64,000 bases of DNA, taken from Tepidibacillus_B infernus (GTDB lineage Bacteria > Bacillota > Bacilli > Tepidibacillales > Tepidibacillaceae). Of the stretch, positions 17,088 through 26,891 are shown piece by piece. A program made the position numbers and the translations under genes. Below the pieces are notes generated by a model that had not been told where the DNA came from, made no database searches, and saw only the letters and a program-made list of their open reading frames with translations. The stretch spans positions 186,001 through 250,000 of the forward strand of contig NZ_JBLWFI010000002.1 of NCBI RefSeq assembly GCF_048898065.1, given 5' to 3'. Position 1 is the first letter of the stretch; every line of letters begins with the position of its first letter.

Positions 17088-18440
17088 ATGGTTAAGCCAT
17101 TGCAATTTGATTATAAAAAGGTGCTTGGTTTCGTGCATGAGCATGAAATCACTCAAATGAAGGACCTTGTAAAAACGGCCCATGAGATGTTACATAAAAA
17201 AACTGGAGCAGGCAATGATTATGTAGGTTGGGTTGATTTGCCTGTTCAATATGATAAAGATGAATTTGCAAGGATTAAGCAAGCTGCAAAAAGGATTCAG
17301 GAAAACTCCGATGCTCTTGTTGTCATTGGGATTGGCGGTTCTTATTTAGGGGCAAGAGCAGCGATTGAAATGCTCACTCACTCTTTTTACAATCAATTAC
17401 CAAAGGAACAACGTAAAACACCAGAAATCTATTTTCTTGGGCATCAAATTAGTTCCACCTATTTGAAACACCTGCTTCAGGTATTAGAAGGAAAAGATAT
17501 TTCAGTGAACGTTATTTCTAAGTCTGGAACAACAACTGAACCGGCCATTGCTTTTCGAGTAATGAAGGAAGTTTTAGAAAATAAGTATGGTAAAGAAGAG
17601 GCTAAAAATCGAATTTATGCTACAACGGATGTTTCCAAGGGCGCATTGCGTAAACTGGCTGAAGAAGAAGGATATGAAACCTTTGTTATTCCAGATGATG
17701 TAGGGGGAAGATACTCTGTATTGACAGCTGTTGGATTGCTTCCTATTGCTACAGCAGGAATCGATATTGATCAAATGATGGCAGGGGCAAAACACGCCTA
17801 TGAGTTATATCAAAATGATAATGTGTTAGAAAATGAAGCTTACCAATATGCAGTCGTTCGCAATGCACTATACCGTAAAGGAAAAACAATTGAAATCATG
17901 GTCAACTACGAACCAAGCCTTCATTATTTCTCCGAATGGTGGAAACAATTATTTGGTGAAAGCGAAGGGAAAGATCATAAGGGAATCTACCCTGCTTCTG
18001 TGGACTTTACGACAGACCTTCACTCCATGGGTCAATACATCCAAGAGGGTAGAAGAGATCTAATGGAAACCGTTCTAATAGTAGAGAAAGCAAAAGAAGA
18101 AGTTGTGATTAAGAAAACAGAAGATAATTTAGACGGTCTTAATTTTCTTGCAGGAAAAACCATGGATTTCGTTAATAAAAAGGCCTTCGAAGGAACATTA
18201 CTTGCTCATACAGATGGTCAGGTACCTAACTTGATTGTAAAATTAGACCAATTAAATGAATTTACTTTTGGTCATCTGGTTTACTTTTTTGAAAAAGCTT
18301 GTGGAATGAGTGGTTATTTACAAGGAGTAAATCCATTTGATCAACCTGGAGTAGAAGCCTATAAGAAGAACATGTTTGCTTTATTAGGTAAACCAGGTTA
18401 TGAAGCTGAAAAAGCAAAACTTGAGGAAAGATTAAAATAA
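17088..18440 (+). CDS. pgi: Glucose-6-phosphate isomerase
   Basis: This enzyme interconverts glucose-6-phosphate and fructose-6-phosphate in glycolysis. From the ATG at 17088, chosen for the GGAGG site 9 nt upstream, it has 450 residues, the usual Bacillus length. Recognisable blocks are VVIGIGGSYLGARAAIEML, ISKSGTTTEPAIAFR, the GESEGKDHKGIYPAS region and GHLVYFFEKACGMSGYL. It appears monocistronic; the T-box leader begins about 100 nt downstream. Confidence 0.97.
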   Translation: MVKPLQFDYKKVLGFVHEHEITQMKDLVKTAHEMLHKKTGAGNDYVGWVDLPVQYDKDEFARIKQAAKRIQENSDALVVIGIGGSYLGARAAIEMLTHSFYNQLPKEQRKTPEIYFLGHQISSTYLKHLLQVLEGKDISVNVISKSGTTTEPAIAFRVMKEVLENKYGKEEAKNRIYATTDVSKGALRKLAEEEGYETFVIPDDVGGRYSVLTAVGLLPIATAGIDIDQMMAGAKHAYELYQNDNVLENEAYQYAVVRNALYRKGKTIEIMVNYEPSLHYFSEWWKQLFGESEGKDHKGIYPASVDFTTDLHSMGQYIQEGRRDLMETVLIVEKAKEEVVIKKTEDNLDGLNFLAGKTMDFVNKKAFEGTLLAHTDGQVPNLIVKLDQLNEFTFGHLVYFFEKACGMSGYLQGVNPFDQPGVEAYKKNMFALLGKPGYEAEKAKLEERLK

Positions 18441-18544
18441 GATTCTAATTTTAAAAATATTTAAAAATAATGAATTAACATCTTGACGTCACCATAAAAT
18501 CGTGATAAATTCTAACATAAATATTGAAGAAGAAAAAATAACGA

Positions 18545-18808
18545 TGAAAGAGAATTTTAATGATAGAGGAGCAAAGAGAGCCAGTGGTAGGTGGAAACTG
18601 GAGGAATCTACATTAAAATAGCGCTCTGGAGTTGTCAAATCGAAAATTGAGTAGGTTTGACCGGTTAAAGCCGTTATCAGAGTAGATAGTGTTTACACTA
18701 CCTATAGAGATCATTATTGTGAAATAATGATAAATTAGGGTGGTACCACGAAAGATAACCTTTCGTCCCTATACTGATTAAAATCAGTGTGGGGGTGAGA
18801 GGTTTTTT
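18545..18808 (+). promoter_or_regulatory. T-box riboswitch leader, probably tRNA-Ser
   Basis: The conserved T-box sequence AGGGTGGTACCACG lies at 18737-18750. A terminator follows: AACCTTTCGTCCCTATACTG (from 18757) pairs imperfectly with the CAGTGTGGGGGTGAGAGGTT region ending before TTTTTT (18803-18808). Stem I starts near 18565. On its 3' side the TTAAAATAGCGCTCT stretch would place AGC, a serine codon, in the specifier loop; that fits the serine-biosynthesis genes below but is inferred by eye. Uncharged tRNA would favour the antiterminator and switch the operon on. Confidence 0.92.
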
Positions 18809-18906
18809 ATTTTATGTTCTAGCTTTAATCCTGCACAGATGAGCTGGATTAAAGCGAATCATATAAAAGCAATAAAAGAAAAGAAAGTAGAAAGGGAGTG
18901 GAGAAA

Positions 18907-20073
18907 ATGTTTACTGAATACCAACATTTAAGGATTCCAGGCCCAACACCAATTTCCCCAGAGGTGCAAAGGGCGATGGAACGAACGATTTTAGGCCATC
19001 GGAGTGGCGAATTTTCGAAAATCTTTGGCGAGGTTTTAATCAAAGCAAAAAGATTGTTCCAAACCAACCAAGACGTTTTGATTGTGGCAGCAAGTGGAAC
19101 AGGGACTTTAGAGATGGCAGTGGCCAATCTTGTTGAACCGGGTGATCAAGTCCTTGTTATTGTTACAGGAGTTTTTGGAGGGCGGTTTGCAAAGATTGCA
19201 AAAGCTTTTCAAGCTGAAGTGCTTACCTGTGAATTTGAATATGGAAAAGCGGCAGACCCTGAACAGATCCGCGAAATGCTTGTTCAGAATCCTAAGATTA
19301 AAGCAGTATTTGCCACCCATTGTGAAACCTCTACCGGAGTTGTTAATCCGATAAAAGAAATTGCGGAGATTGTTAATGAAACGAATGCAGTCTTTGTTGT
19401 CGATAGTGTCTCAGCTCTTGTCGGAATGGATTTAAAAATGGATGAATGGGGTGTGGATATCGCAGTAACGGCTTCTCATAAGGCTTTAGGCTTACCACCA
19501 GGTTTAGCATTAATTGCAGTCAGTCAAAAGGCATGGCAAGTGATTGAAGAAACTCATAGCACGCGCTTTTATTTTGATTTAAAAGCTTACAAAGAGAATG
19601 CAATCAAAAATACGACTCCATTTACAGGACCTGTCTCATTAGTATTTGGATTATCTACCTCTATTGATTTAATTGAACAAGAAGGACTAGAAAATAGCTT
19701 TGCAAGGCACAAACTGCTTCGTGATATGGTTAGAAAAGCAGCTATAGCTTTAGGGTTGTCATTGTTAGTGGAAAATGATCAAGATGCCTCTTGTACGGTG
19801 ACAGCGATTAAGGGGGATGAACGATTTGATCCTGAACAATTAAGAAAAGTCCTACGTGAGGATTATAAGATTGTTGCTGCAGGGGGACAGCAACATTTAA
19901 AAGGAAAAATCTTTCGGATTGGCCATATGGGATATACTCATCCGATGGATATTTTAACGACCATTGCTGGGCTAGAATTGGCATTAAAACAAATTGGGTA
20001 CCCTGTAGAACTAGGTAAAGGAATAAAAGCGGCAGAGGAGGAATGGCTATATGCACAAAATATTGGTAAGTGA
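18907..20073 (+). CDS. Class V aminotransferase (alanine-glyoxylate / serine-pyruvate type)
   Basis: This pyridoxal-phosphate enzyme has 388 residues from the ATG at 18907. The PLP lysine is Lys192 in VTASHKALGLPPG. The opening RIPGPTPISPEVQRAM and ASGTGTLEMAVANL are typical of the small-subunit hydrogenase/AGXT-type group. It overlaps serA by 23 nt and is under a T-box. It therefore probably acts as the phosphoserine or serine-forming transaminase in place of a classical SerC; that role is inferred from context. An upstream GTG at 18898 is less likely as the start. Confidence 0.9.
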   Translation: MFTEYQHLRIPGPTPISPEVQRAMERTILGHRSGEFSKIFGEVLIKAKRLFQTNQDVLIVAASGTGTLEMAVANLVEPGDQVLVIVTGVFGGRFAKIAKAFQAEVLTCEFEYGKAADPEQIREMLVQNPKIKAVFATHCETSTGVVNPIKEIAEIVNETNAVFVVDSVSALVGMDLKMDEWGVDIAVTASHKALGLPPGLALIAVSQKAWQVIEETHSTRFYFDLKAYKENAIKNTTPFTGPVSLVFGLSTSIDLIEQEGLENSFARHKLLRDMVRKAAIALGLSLLVENDQDASCTVTAIKGDERFDPEQLRKVLREDYKIVAAGGQQHLKGKIFRIGHMGYTHPMDILTTIAGLELALKQIGYPVELGKGIKAAEEEWLYAQNIGK

Positions 20074-21640
20074 CCCTATTTCTGAAGTAGGCTTAACAAA
20101 ATTACGAGAAGCGGCAGATATCCAAATTGATGTGAAAACGGACTTAAGTCAAACAGAATTATTGGAGATTATTGGGGATTATCAAGGATTATTTGTTAGA
20201 AGCCAAACAAAAGTAACTGCAGAGGTGCTTGCCGCAGCAAAACAGTTAAAAGTGATTGGACGGGCAGGAGTTGGAGTTGATAATATTGATGTGAAAGCTG
20301 CTACAGAACGGGGAATTGTGGTAATCAATGCACCAGATGGTAATACCATATCAGCTGCCGAGCACTCTTTTGCGATGTTAATCGCCATGGCAAGATGGAT
20401 TCCCCAAGCCCACCAAGACCTAAAACAAGGGGAATGGAATCGAAAAAAATATGTAGGTGTGGAGTTAAATCGTAAAGTATTAGGGATTGTAGGAATGGGA
20501 AGGATCGGAACAGAGGTTGCCAAAAGAGCAAAAGCCTTTAATATGAATGTGATTTGCTATGACCCATATTTAACCTCCGAAAGAGCAGAACAATTAGGGA
20601 TTGCTTTAGGTACGTTAGAAGAAGTAATCAAGCAAGCCGATTTTATCACTGTTCATACTCCACTAACTAAAGAAACCAAATATCTAATCGATACTCCCCA
20701 ATTTTTTATGATGAAGAAGGGGGTCAGAATCATCAACTGCGCAAGAGGTGGGATTATCCGTGAAGAAGCTTTGCTTGATGCGTTAGACAAAGGGATTGTG
20801 GCTGGGGCAGCTTTAGATGTCTATGAACAAGAACCACCGATGGAAAGTCCACTAAGACAGCATCCAAAGGTAGTCACCACTCCACATCTTGGGGCATCAA
20901 CAGAAGAGGCACAATTAAATGTTGCCATCGATGTGGCCGAAGAGGTTTATCATTTTTTGAAAAATGAACCATTCAGAAATGCTGTCAATATGCCTTCATT
21001 GCCGTTAGACATGCTAAACCATGTGCGTCCTTATCTTCAACTCGCTGAGCGAATGGGACGATTGGTTGCAAATGTGATCTTAGGAGCAATTGAGAAAATA
21101 GAGATTACCTATTCGGGAGATATCATCGATAAAGAGATTGATATTATAACTAGAACAGTATTAAAAGGAATTTTATCGGTGCACCTTGGGAGCGTTGGTG
21201 AAGTGAATGATGTGAACGCCCCCATATTGGCAAAATCTCGAGGAATTGCCGTAGTGGAAAGTCGATCAAATAAATCACATGGCTTTACCAATCTTGTCAC
21301 CGTTAATGTAAAGACAAATCATGAAGAAAAGCATTTAGCAGGTACAGTACTTAATGGTTATGGCGCAAGAATTGTGAATTATAATGGCTTTACTGTCGAT
21401 TTAAGCCCTGAAGGAAATATTCTTGTGATGGAACATATCGATCAACCTGGAATCATAGGAAGGATCGGTACCGCATTAGGAAATGCTCGAGTAAATATAG
21501 CTACCATGCAAGTAGGGCGTAATCAAGTAGGTGGAAAGGCGATTGCCTTTTTAGGAATTGATCACCCTGTTGAGAATGAACTAATAGATAAAATCAAATT
21601 CGTTCAAGGCGTACAAAACCTTTTTCAAGTAGATTTATAA
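20051..21640 (+). CDS. serA: D-3-phosphoglycerate dehydrogenase
   Basis: SerA oxidises 3-phosphoglycerate, the first step to serine. It has 529 residues: a substrate/NAD domain (AGVGVDNIDVKAATERG near 75, GMGRIGTEVAKRAKAF near 150, catalytic His in TTPHLGASTEE), an intervening domain (320-440) and a C-terminal ACT domain (ILVMEHIDQPGIIGRIGTAL), where serine usually feeds back. It is translationally coupled to the preceding aminotransferase, with GGAGGAATGGCTAT before the ATG inside that gene. Confidence 0.97.
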   Translation: MHKILVSDPISEVGLTKLREAADIQIDVKTDLSQTELLEIIGDYQGLFVRSQTKVTAEVLAAAKQLKVIGRAGVGVDNIDVKAATERGIVVINAPDGNTISAAEHSFAMLIAMARWIPQAHQDLKQGEWNRKKYVGVELNRKVLGIVGMGRIGTEVAKRAKAFNMNVICYDPYLTSERAEQLGIALGTLEEVIKQADFITVHTPLTKETKYLIDTPQFFMMKKGVRIINCARGGIIREEALLDALDKGIVAGAALDVYEQEPPMESPLRQHPKVVTTPHLGASTEEAQLNVAIDVAEEVYHFLKNEPFRNAVNMPSLPLDMLNHVRPYLQLAERMGRLVANVILGAIEKIEITYSGDIIDKEIDIITRTVLKGILSVHLGSVGEVNDVNAPILAKSRGIAVVESRSNKSHGFTNLVTVNVKTNHEEKHLAGTVLNGYGARIVNYNGFTVDLSPEGNILVMEHIDQPGIIGRIGTALGNARVNIATMQVGRNQVGGKAIAFLGIDHPVENELIDKIKFVQGVQNLFQVDL

Positions 21641-21664
21641 TCAAATTTCCACTAATTATTTAGG

Positions 21665-21714
21665 GGTTTGTATATTCCATTAGCAAAGACACGGCACGCT
21701 GGAATATACAAACC
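21665..21714. repeat. Repeat family A, short copy with T-run (terminator-like)
   Basis: GGTTTGTATATTCC (21665-21678) and GGAATATACAAACC (21701-21714) form a perfect 14-bp inverted repeat with a 22-nt centre, followed by TTTTTT. It lacks the internal GTGCCCTTCT hairpin of the long copies. Placed 25 nt after serA, it probably terminates that operon. The rest of the 281-bp spacer up to 21921 shows nothing else I recognise. Confidence 0.85.
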
Positions 21715-21921
21715 TTTTTTTATAAAAAGAACTATTGCCATCCTTTTACCAATTGTCTATATTTAAAATCATAAGCAGTTTCTTTTCATGTTTCGGTAAT
21801 TTTTTGAAAAGATAAAATGGTATAAATCTTTTATTTGAATTATAATATTTCATAGAAAGAAGGGTATAAGGTAAGATATCAGACTTTTTAAACATTTTAT
21901 TTAACCATTGGAGGGGGAAAA

Positions 21922-24900
21922 ATGAGGAGAAACTTTAGTAAGATTAGTTTTTTTCTAACACTTGCTTTATTGTTTAGCTTAGTTACACCTTTTCAATTCA
22001 TAAATGCAGCAGAAACAACAAAAACTATTACGATTTTAGGCACTAGTGATATTCATAACGCGATTTATCCATGGGATTATAAATCTGGTGTAGCTGATGA
22101 TGATGCTGGACTTGCAAAAGTCTATACAATTGTAAAGGAAGTAAGAAAAGAAAACCCCAATACAATACTGATTGATAATGGGGATACCATTCAAGGTACT
22201 GAGCTTTCTGATGTATATAAAAATGATACTTCTGTTACATATCCAATCATTGCCGTAATGAATGAAATGAAATATGATGCATGGACATTAGGAAACCATG
22301 AGTTCAACTATGGTTTAGATGTATTAAACAGAATCATTGGTGAAGCGAAGTTTCCAGTATTAAGTGCAAATATCTATAAAAAAGCAGATAATTCCAACTT
22401 TGCAAAACCATATATTGTGAAAGAAATTGATGGGGTCAAAGTTGGGATTCTAGGGATGACCACTCCTAACATTCCTAGATGGGATGGGGAAAAAGTTAAG
22501 GATTTACAATTTAACAGTTTAATTGATGAAGGGAAAAAGTGGGTTAAGGTTCTAAAGGAACAAGAAAAAGTAGACCTTATTATCGCATCGATTCATGCTG
22601 GGGTTGATGGTGAGTACTTTGAAGATGGTGGAGATTCTGTAAAAGCAGTTGCAGAGCAAGTTCCAGGTATTGATGCTATTTTAGCTGGTCATGCTCATTC
22701 AGATATAGAAGGCCAACTCATCAATAACGTTCTAATTTCTGAACCAAAAAGTACTGGAAATAAAGTTTCTAGATTTGATATTTCTCTTGAAAATGTGAAT
22801 GGTGAATGGAAAGTAACAAATAAAACTGCTAAAAATATCGATACAAAAAATGTTGAGGCAGCACAAGAAATTCTGGATTTGGCAAAAGATTATCATCAAA
22901 AAACTATAGATTATGTAAATACACCAATTGGAGAAGCGACTGGGAATTTCCTTCCGAGTTCTGAAATGCCTGCGATTCCAGTTGCTCAAATTCAAGATAC
23001 TGCTTTAATGGATCTGATAAACAAGGTTCAACTCTACTATACAGACGCAGATGTTTCTCTAGCTGCTTTATTTACTTCAAAATCTGACCTTAAAAAAGGC
23101 CCAATCTCGATTAAAGATGTGGCTAATATCTACAAATACGAAAATACTTTAATTAAAACGGAAATTACGGGTGCACAATTAAAAGCACTCATGGAAAAAT
23201 CAGCAGCATACTACAATACTTACAAACCAGGTGACGTTACCATTAGTTTTAGCCCAAATATTAGAATGTACAACTATGACATGTTTGCAGGCGTAAATTA
23301 TCAGATCGATATTTCTAAAGAACCTGGTAAGAGAATTCAAAACCTAACATTTAAGGGTAAACCAGTTACAGATGAGATGAAATTAACGCTTGCATTAAAT
23401 GATTACCGCTACAATGGTATGAAATCCCTTGGGTTAATTACGGGCGATAAATTAATAGATACAACTACCCAAGGTGAAGAAGGGCAAATTAGAAACCTTA
23501 TTGCTAAATATATCAAAGAAAAGAAAACTATTGCTCCAGAGGTAGATAATAACTGGAAAATCGTTGGAGCAGATCTTAACCATTGGGCTAAGAAAGATGC
23601 CTATGATTTATTAAATAAAAAGGTAATTGATATTCCAGTTTCAGAGGACGGAAGAACACCAAATGTTGCTTCTGTTAATTTAGAAGAAAAGGTGACTCGC
23701 GGAGAATTTATTAAAGCAATAGTTAAAGCGAAAGGTCTTGAATTACCCAACGTAACGACAACGAAATTTACCGATGTCGATGCAAAGTTAGCACCATATG
23801 TTCAAGCCGCCTTTGACGCAAAAATTACAAAAGGTGTAGCAGCTGACCGATTTGGGGTAAATGATGTTATCACTAGAGAGCAAGCTATTTCTTTAGTGAT
23901 GAATAGCTTACATCTTTCTATAAAACAAGACTTAAATGCCTTTAGCCAATATAAGGATCTAAAAGAAGTAAGTGACTGGGCAAAAGGAAATATCGCTGCA
24001 GCATTAAAAGTCGGCCTCATTCAAGGAACCACATCTTCTACCATTAGTCCAAAAATGGAATTTACCCGTGGACATATGGTTGCGATTATTAACCATTCTC
24101 TTAATGTAAACTTAAAACAAATTGATATTTTCTCTACCAATGACTTTCATGGTAATTTGGAAGGTGGATATGAAGCAGGGATAGCAAAATTAGCAGCAGT
24201 GTATGAGGAATACAAAAAACAAAATCCCCAGGGAACGTTGATTCTAGATGCTGGTGATCGTTATCAAGGTACTCCGTTATCCAATATCTTCTTTGGGGAA
24301 CCTGTAGCAAAAGCCTTTGAAATGATCGGATATAAAGCAGTTACACTCGGCAATCATGAATTTGACTGGGGAATTGAAAAAGTATTGGCTACAAGAAAAG
24401 AGGCTAATGTAACTTTCCCACTATTAGCAGCAAATATTTATGATAAAGCCACTAATAAACCTGTAGAATGGGCCAAACCCTATACAATCATTGAACAAAA
24501 TGGAGTAAAAATTGGAATTATTGGTTTGGCTACCCCTGAAACATTAGAAACAGCAAAATTAGAATTTATTAAAAACTTTGATTTTAAAGATCCCATTACG
24601 GTAGCCAATCAACTTGTTCCAGAGGTTAGAAAAGATGGGGCAGAGCTTGTCGTTCTATTAACACATGTTCCAGGTTCACAAGATCCTGACACGAAAGAAA
24701 TCTCTGGCGCATTAGCAGATCTTGCAAATGGTGTAAAAGATGTTGATGCGATTATTGGTGGTCATAGTCATGAAGCAGTACAAGGGATTATCAATGGGAT
24801 TCCAGTCGTTGAAGCATCCAAAAATGGTAGAATGATGGGGCACATTACTATCGTATTTGACCAAAAAAATCAAAAAGTGATCGATCGTTCTGCAGCTTTA

Positions 24901-25593
24901 GTCGAAGTACGTAAGACTGCGCTTGAAGTCACACCAAATAAGGAAATTCAAGCGATTGTAGATAAATATAATGAAGATGTAAAATCAATTTTTGATGTCG
25001 TAATTGGTAAGACAACAGTTGATTTGAAACCAGATTACAACAATGAATCTAACATTGGAAACTGGATGGCAGATGTGATGAAGGAAAAAGTAGATGCTCA
25101 GATCGCTTTCCAAAATGCTGGTGGAATTCGAACTGAACTACCTGCTGGAGATATTACTGTTGGAAACATCTTTACTATGATGCCTTTTGACAATACGATT
25201 GTAAAAGCCGAAATGACAGGTGCACAAATCAAGGCAGTCCTCGAGCAAAGTGTAACTTTGTATAAAGGAATGATGCAGATCTCTGGCTTAAAGGTGAAAT
25301 ATGATTCAACGAAGCCTGAGTATCAAAGAGTAACAGAGATTACTTTAGAAGATGGAACCCCTGTAGAAATGGATAAGACGTACACTGTTGCGACAAATGA
25401 TTTCTTATCAGGTGGTCAAGATGGATTTAAAACATTAGCCGAAGTCACATGGACAAATACCTATGAGTTAGTTCGTGATGCATTGATTGAAAAAATCAAA
25501 AATGCTAAAGTGATTGCTCCTACTGTTGAGGATAGAATGATAGATATCAGCAAACAAGTCAGCATGATAAACTATGAATTATTAGCGGCATAA
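21922..25593 (+). CDS. Double 5'-nucleotidase / cyclic phosphodiesterase with central SLH domains
   Basis: This 1223-residue exported protein starts with a signal peptide ending near residue 30 (FQFINAAETT). Module 1 (about 33-540) and module 2 (about 733-1210) are each a metallophosphoesterase plus 5'-nucleotidase C-domain. Metal motifs are GTSDIHN, DNGDTIQG and GNHEFNYG in the first and STNDFHGN, DAGDRYQG and GNHEFDWG in the second; the C-domains show NAGGIRTEL and SGGQDGFKT in module 2. Between them, at about 550-727, sit three SLH-like repeats. No LPXTG is present, so SLH binding to wall polymer should anchor it. It resembles YfkN-type enzymes that scavenge phosphate and nucleosides from extracellular nucleotides. 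Confidence 0.92.
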   Translation: MRRNFSKISFFLTLALLFSLVTPFQFINAAETTKTITILGTSDIHNAIYPWDYKSGVADDDAGLAKVYTIVKEVRKENPNTILIDNGDTIQGTELSDVYKNDTSVTYPIIAVMNEMKYDAWTLGNHEFNYGLDVLNRIIGEAKFPVLSANIYKKADNSNFAKPYIVKEIDGVKVGILGMTTPNIPRWDGEKVKDLQFNSLIDEGKKWVKVLKEQEKVDLIIASIHAGVDGEYFEDGGDSVKAVAEQVPGIDAILAGHAHSDIEGQLINNVLISEPKSTGNKVSRFDISLENVNGEWKVTNKTAKNIDTKNVEAAQEILDLAKDYHQKTIDYVNTPIGEATGNFLPSSEMPAIPVAQIQDTALMDLINKVQLYYTDADVSLAALFTSKSDLKKGPISIKDVANIYKYENTLIKTEITGAQLKALMEKSAAYYNTYKPGDVTISFSPNIRMYNYDMFAGVNYQIDISKEPGKRIQNLTFKGKPVTDEMKLTLALNDYRYNGMKSLGLITGDKLIDTTTQGEEGQIRNLIAKYIKEKKTIAPEVDNNWKIVGADLNHWAKKDAYDLLNKKVIDIPVSEDGRTPNVASVNLEEKVTRGEFIKAIVKAKGLELPNVTTTKFTDVDAKLAPYVQAAFDAKITKGVAADRFGVNDVITREQAISLVMNSLHLSIKQDLNAFSQYKDLKEVSDWAKGNIAAALKVGLIQGTTSSTISPKMEFTRGHMVAIINHSLNVNLKQIDIFSTNDFHGNLEGGYEAGIAKLAAVYEEYKKQNPQGTLILDAGDRYQGTPLSNIFFGEPVAKAFEMIGYKAVTLGNHEFDWGIEKVLATRKEANVTFPLLAANIYDKATNKPVEWAKPYTIIEQNGVKIGIIGLATPETLETAKLEFIKNFDFKDPITVANQLVPEVRKDGAELVVLLTHVPGSQDPDTKEISGALADLANGVKDVDAIIGGHSHEAVQGIINGIPVVEASKNGRMMGHITIVFDQKNQKVIDRSAALVEVRKTALEVTPNKEIQAIVDKYNEDVKSIFDVVIGKTTVDLKPDYNNESNIGNWMADVMKEKVDAQIAFQNAGGIRTELPAGDITVGNIFTMMPFDNTIVKAEMTGAQIKAVLEQSVTLYKGMMQISGLKVKYDSTKPEYQRVTEITLEDGTPVEMDKTYTVATNDFLSGGQDGFKTLAEVTWTNTYELVRDALIEKIKNAKVIAPTVEDRMIDISKQVSMINYELLAA

Positions 25594-25608
25594 TTATTAA
25601 AAGATCAA

Positions 25609-25645
25609 AGGCTACCTTCCTATAGCGGATCGGTAGCCTCCTTTT
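25609..25645. terminator. Hairpin between convergent nucleotidase and PHP genes
   Basis: AGGCTACC (25609-25616) pairs with GGTAGCCT (25632-25639), followed by CCTTTTTAT. It separates two convergent genes. Confidence 0.8.
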
Positions 25646-26463
25646 TATACTAAATGAACTATTTTTCGTTTACGTTTTTCAAATGTACTAATTTGATCGA
25701 TACCGTATTCTTTTAAATACTTTATTCCTATATCATAATCAGCACCAACATGTTCAGGCCGGTGAGCGTCAGAATTGATGATCATAGGAATATTATATTT
25801 TGCTAACTTTTCCATTAAAGCTGGAGCAGGGTATAGTTCTTGGACAGGTTTTCTTAAACCGGCAGTACTCATTTCTACTGTAATTCCACTTTGGGCAATC
25901 TTCTCTACAACCCGATCATAAAGGGAATAAAGGGTCTCATGTTCATCTTCACTGGGTCTATAACCAAACACTTTAATCACATCAACGTGACCAAGAATGT
26001 CAAATTGCTTTGTATCCAAAAGCAGTTCTACCCTACTAAAATACTCCTGATATGCCTCTAAAATTGCTCTTTGATTCCACTGTTCCCTCATTTCGATTAG
26101 GTCAAATCCCCAATCGTCAAGCCAATGAACTGACCCTATGACATAGTCCCAGGGATAGGGAGCTAAAAATTGTTCGATTTCTTTCTCCTTTCCGGGGAAA
26201 TAATCCAATTCAATTCCTAATTTCACTGGAAGCCCCCGTTTTTTTGCTTCTAAAATAAGCGAAACATATTCATCTACATCTTCAGTTTGCCGTTCTTCAA
26301 TCCATGGATTAAATAAAATAGCCTTAGATTGTTTGAAGCGATAACCATGTTCTGAAAATCCTAAATCGGTAACTCCTCGTTCATTTGCTATTTCAAGATA
26401 CTTCATGAGCCAATTTATGGTATAAGGCCCTGTTTCTAAATGGACATGATAATCAGTAATCAT
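25645..26463 (-). CDS. PHP-domain phosphatase, histidinol-phosphatase type
   Basis: The protein begins MITDYHVHLETGPYT, the metal-binding HxH motif of PHP phosphoesterases. It continues with GFSEHGYRF, IGSVHWLDDWGF, LGHVDVIKVFGY and INSDAHRPEHVG, all PHP-type metal blocks. At 272 residues it matches HisJ/HisK-type histidinol-phosphate phosphatases, but no his genes are nearby, so the substrate is uncertain. The ATG at 26461-26463 has AAGGAGG 9 nt upstream; another in-frame ATG three codons earlier is too close to it. Confidence 0.85.
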   Translation of the reverse strand: MITDYHVHLETGPYTINWLMKYLEIANERGVTDLGFSEHGYRFKQSKAILFNPWIEERQTEDVDEYVSLILEAKKRGLPVKLGIELDYFPGKEKEIEQFLAPYPWDYVIGSVHWLDDWGFDLIEMREQWNQRAILEAYQEYFSRVELLLDTKQFDILGHVDVIKVFGYRPSEDEHETLYSLYDRVVEKIAQSGITVEMSTAGLRKPVQELYPAPALMEKLAKYNIPMIINSDAHRPEHVGADYDIGIKYLKEYGIDQISTFEKRKRKIVHLV

Positions 26464-26592
26464 ATCATACATCCTCCTTCCGACTCTTTTTCAATCTATT
26501 GTACCATATTCCTTAACATTAGTTTGTTTCCTTCACATATAATGAAATAAGTTTATAATAAGTTTATAATGAGCTTTATAAGGAGGAGAAAC

Positions 26593-26823
26593 ATGGTTCC
26601 TTTTAAAAATACATGGCCCTACGAAATAATTGGGGAAGATCTCTATTTTCATTTATGCCCTTTTTGTGCTAAAGAAAATGTATTATTGCCTTTAAAAATA
26701 AAAGATTTAAAGAAAATACAATCGGGTATAAAAAAATTATTAGTCTTACCCTGTTGTCATCATTCGCTTACGATTCTTGAAGTAGATACTGACTATCTTT
26801 TAACTGACAAAGAATTAAGGTAA
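26593..26823 (+). CDS. Small cysteine-containing protein, possible zinc-binding
   Basis: This 76-residue protein is one I do not recognise. It has CPFC at about 19-22 and CCHH at about 55-58, which together could bind one zinc. The rest is basic and helical (LPLKIKDLKKIQSGIKKLL). The ATG at 26593 is preceded by AAGGAGGAG. It lies 68 nt before a phosphodiesterase gene on the same strand. Confidence 0.7.
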   Translation: MVPFKNTWPYEIIGEDLYFHLCPFCAKENVLLPLKIKDLKKIQSGIKKLLVLPCCHHSLTILEVDTDYLLTDKELR

Positions 26824-26891
26824 ATTGGTATAGAAAAATGATTTCCCCCAAATACTAAATAAGACTGAATTTTGTTGAGGGGAAAGAATAT

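Noticed and set aside
20182..20523. A 113-residue open frame antisense to serA
   Set aside because: It lies wholly inside serA, has no ribosome site and its composition is that of a shadow of the sense codons.
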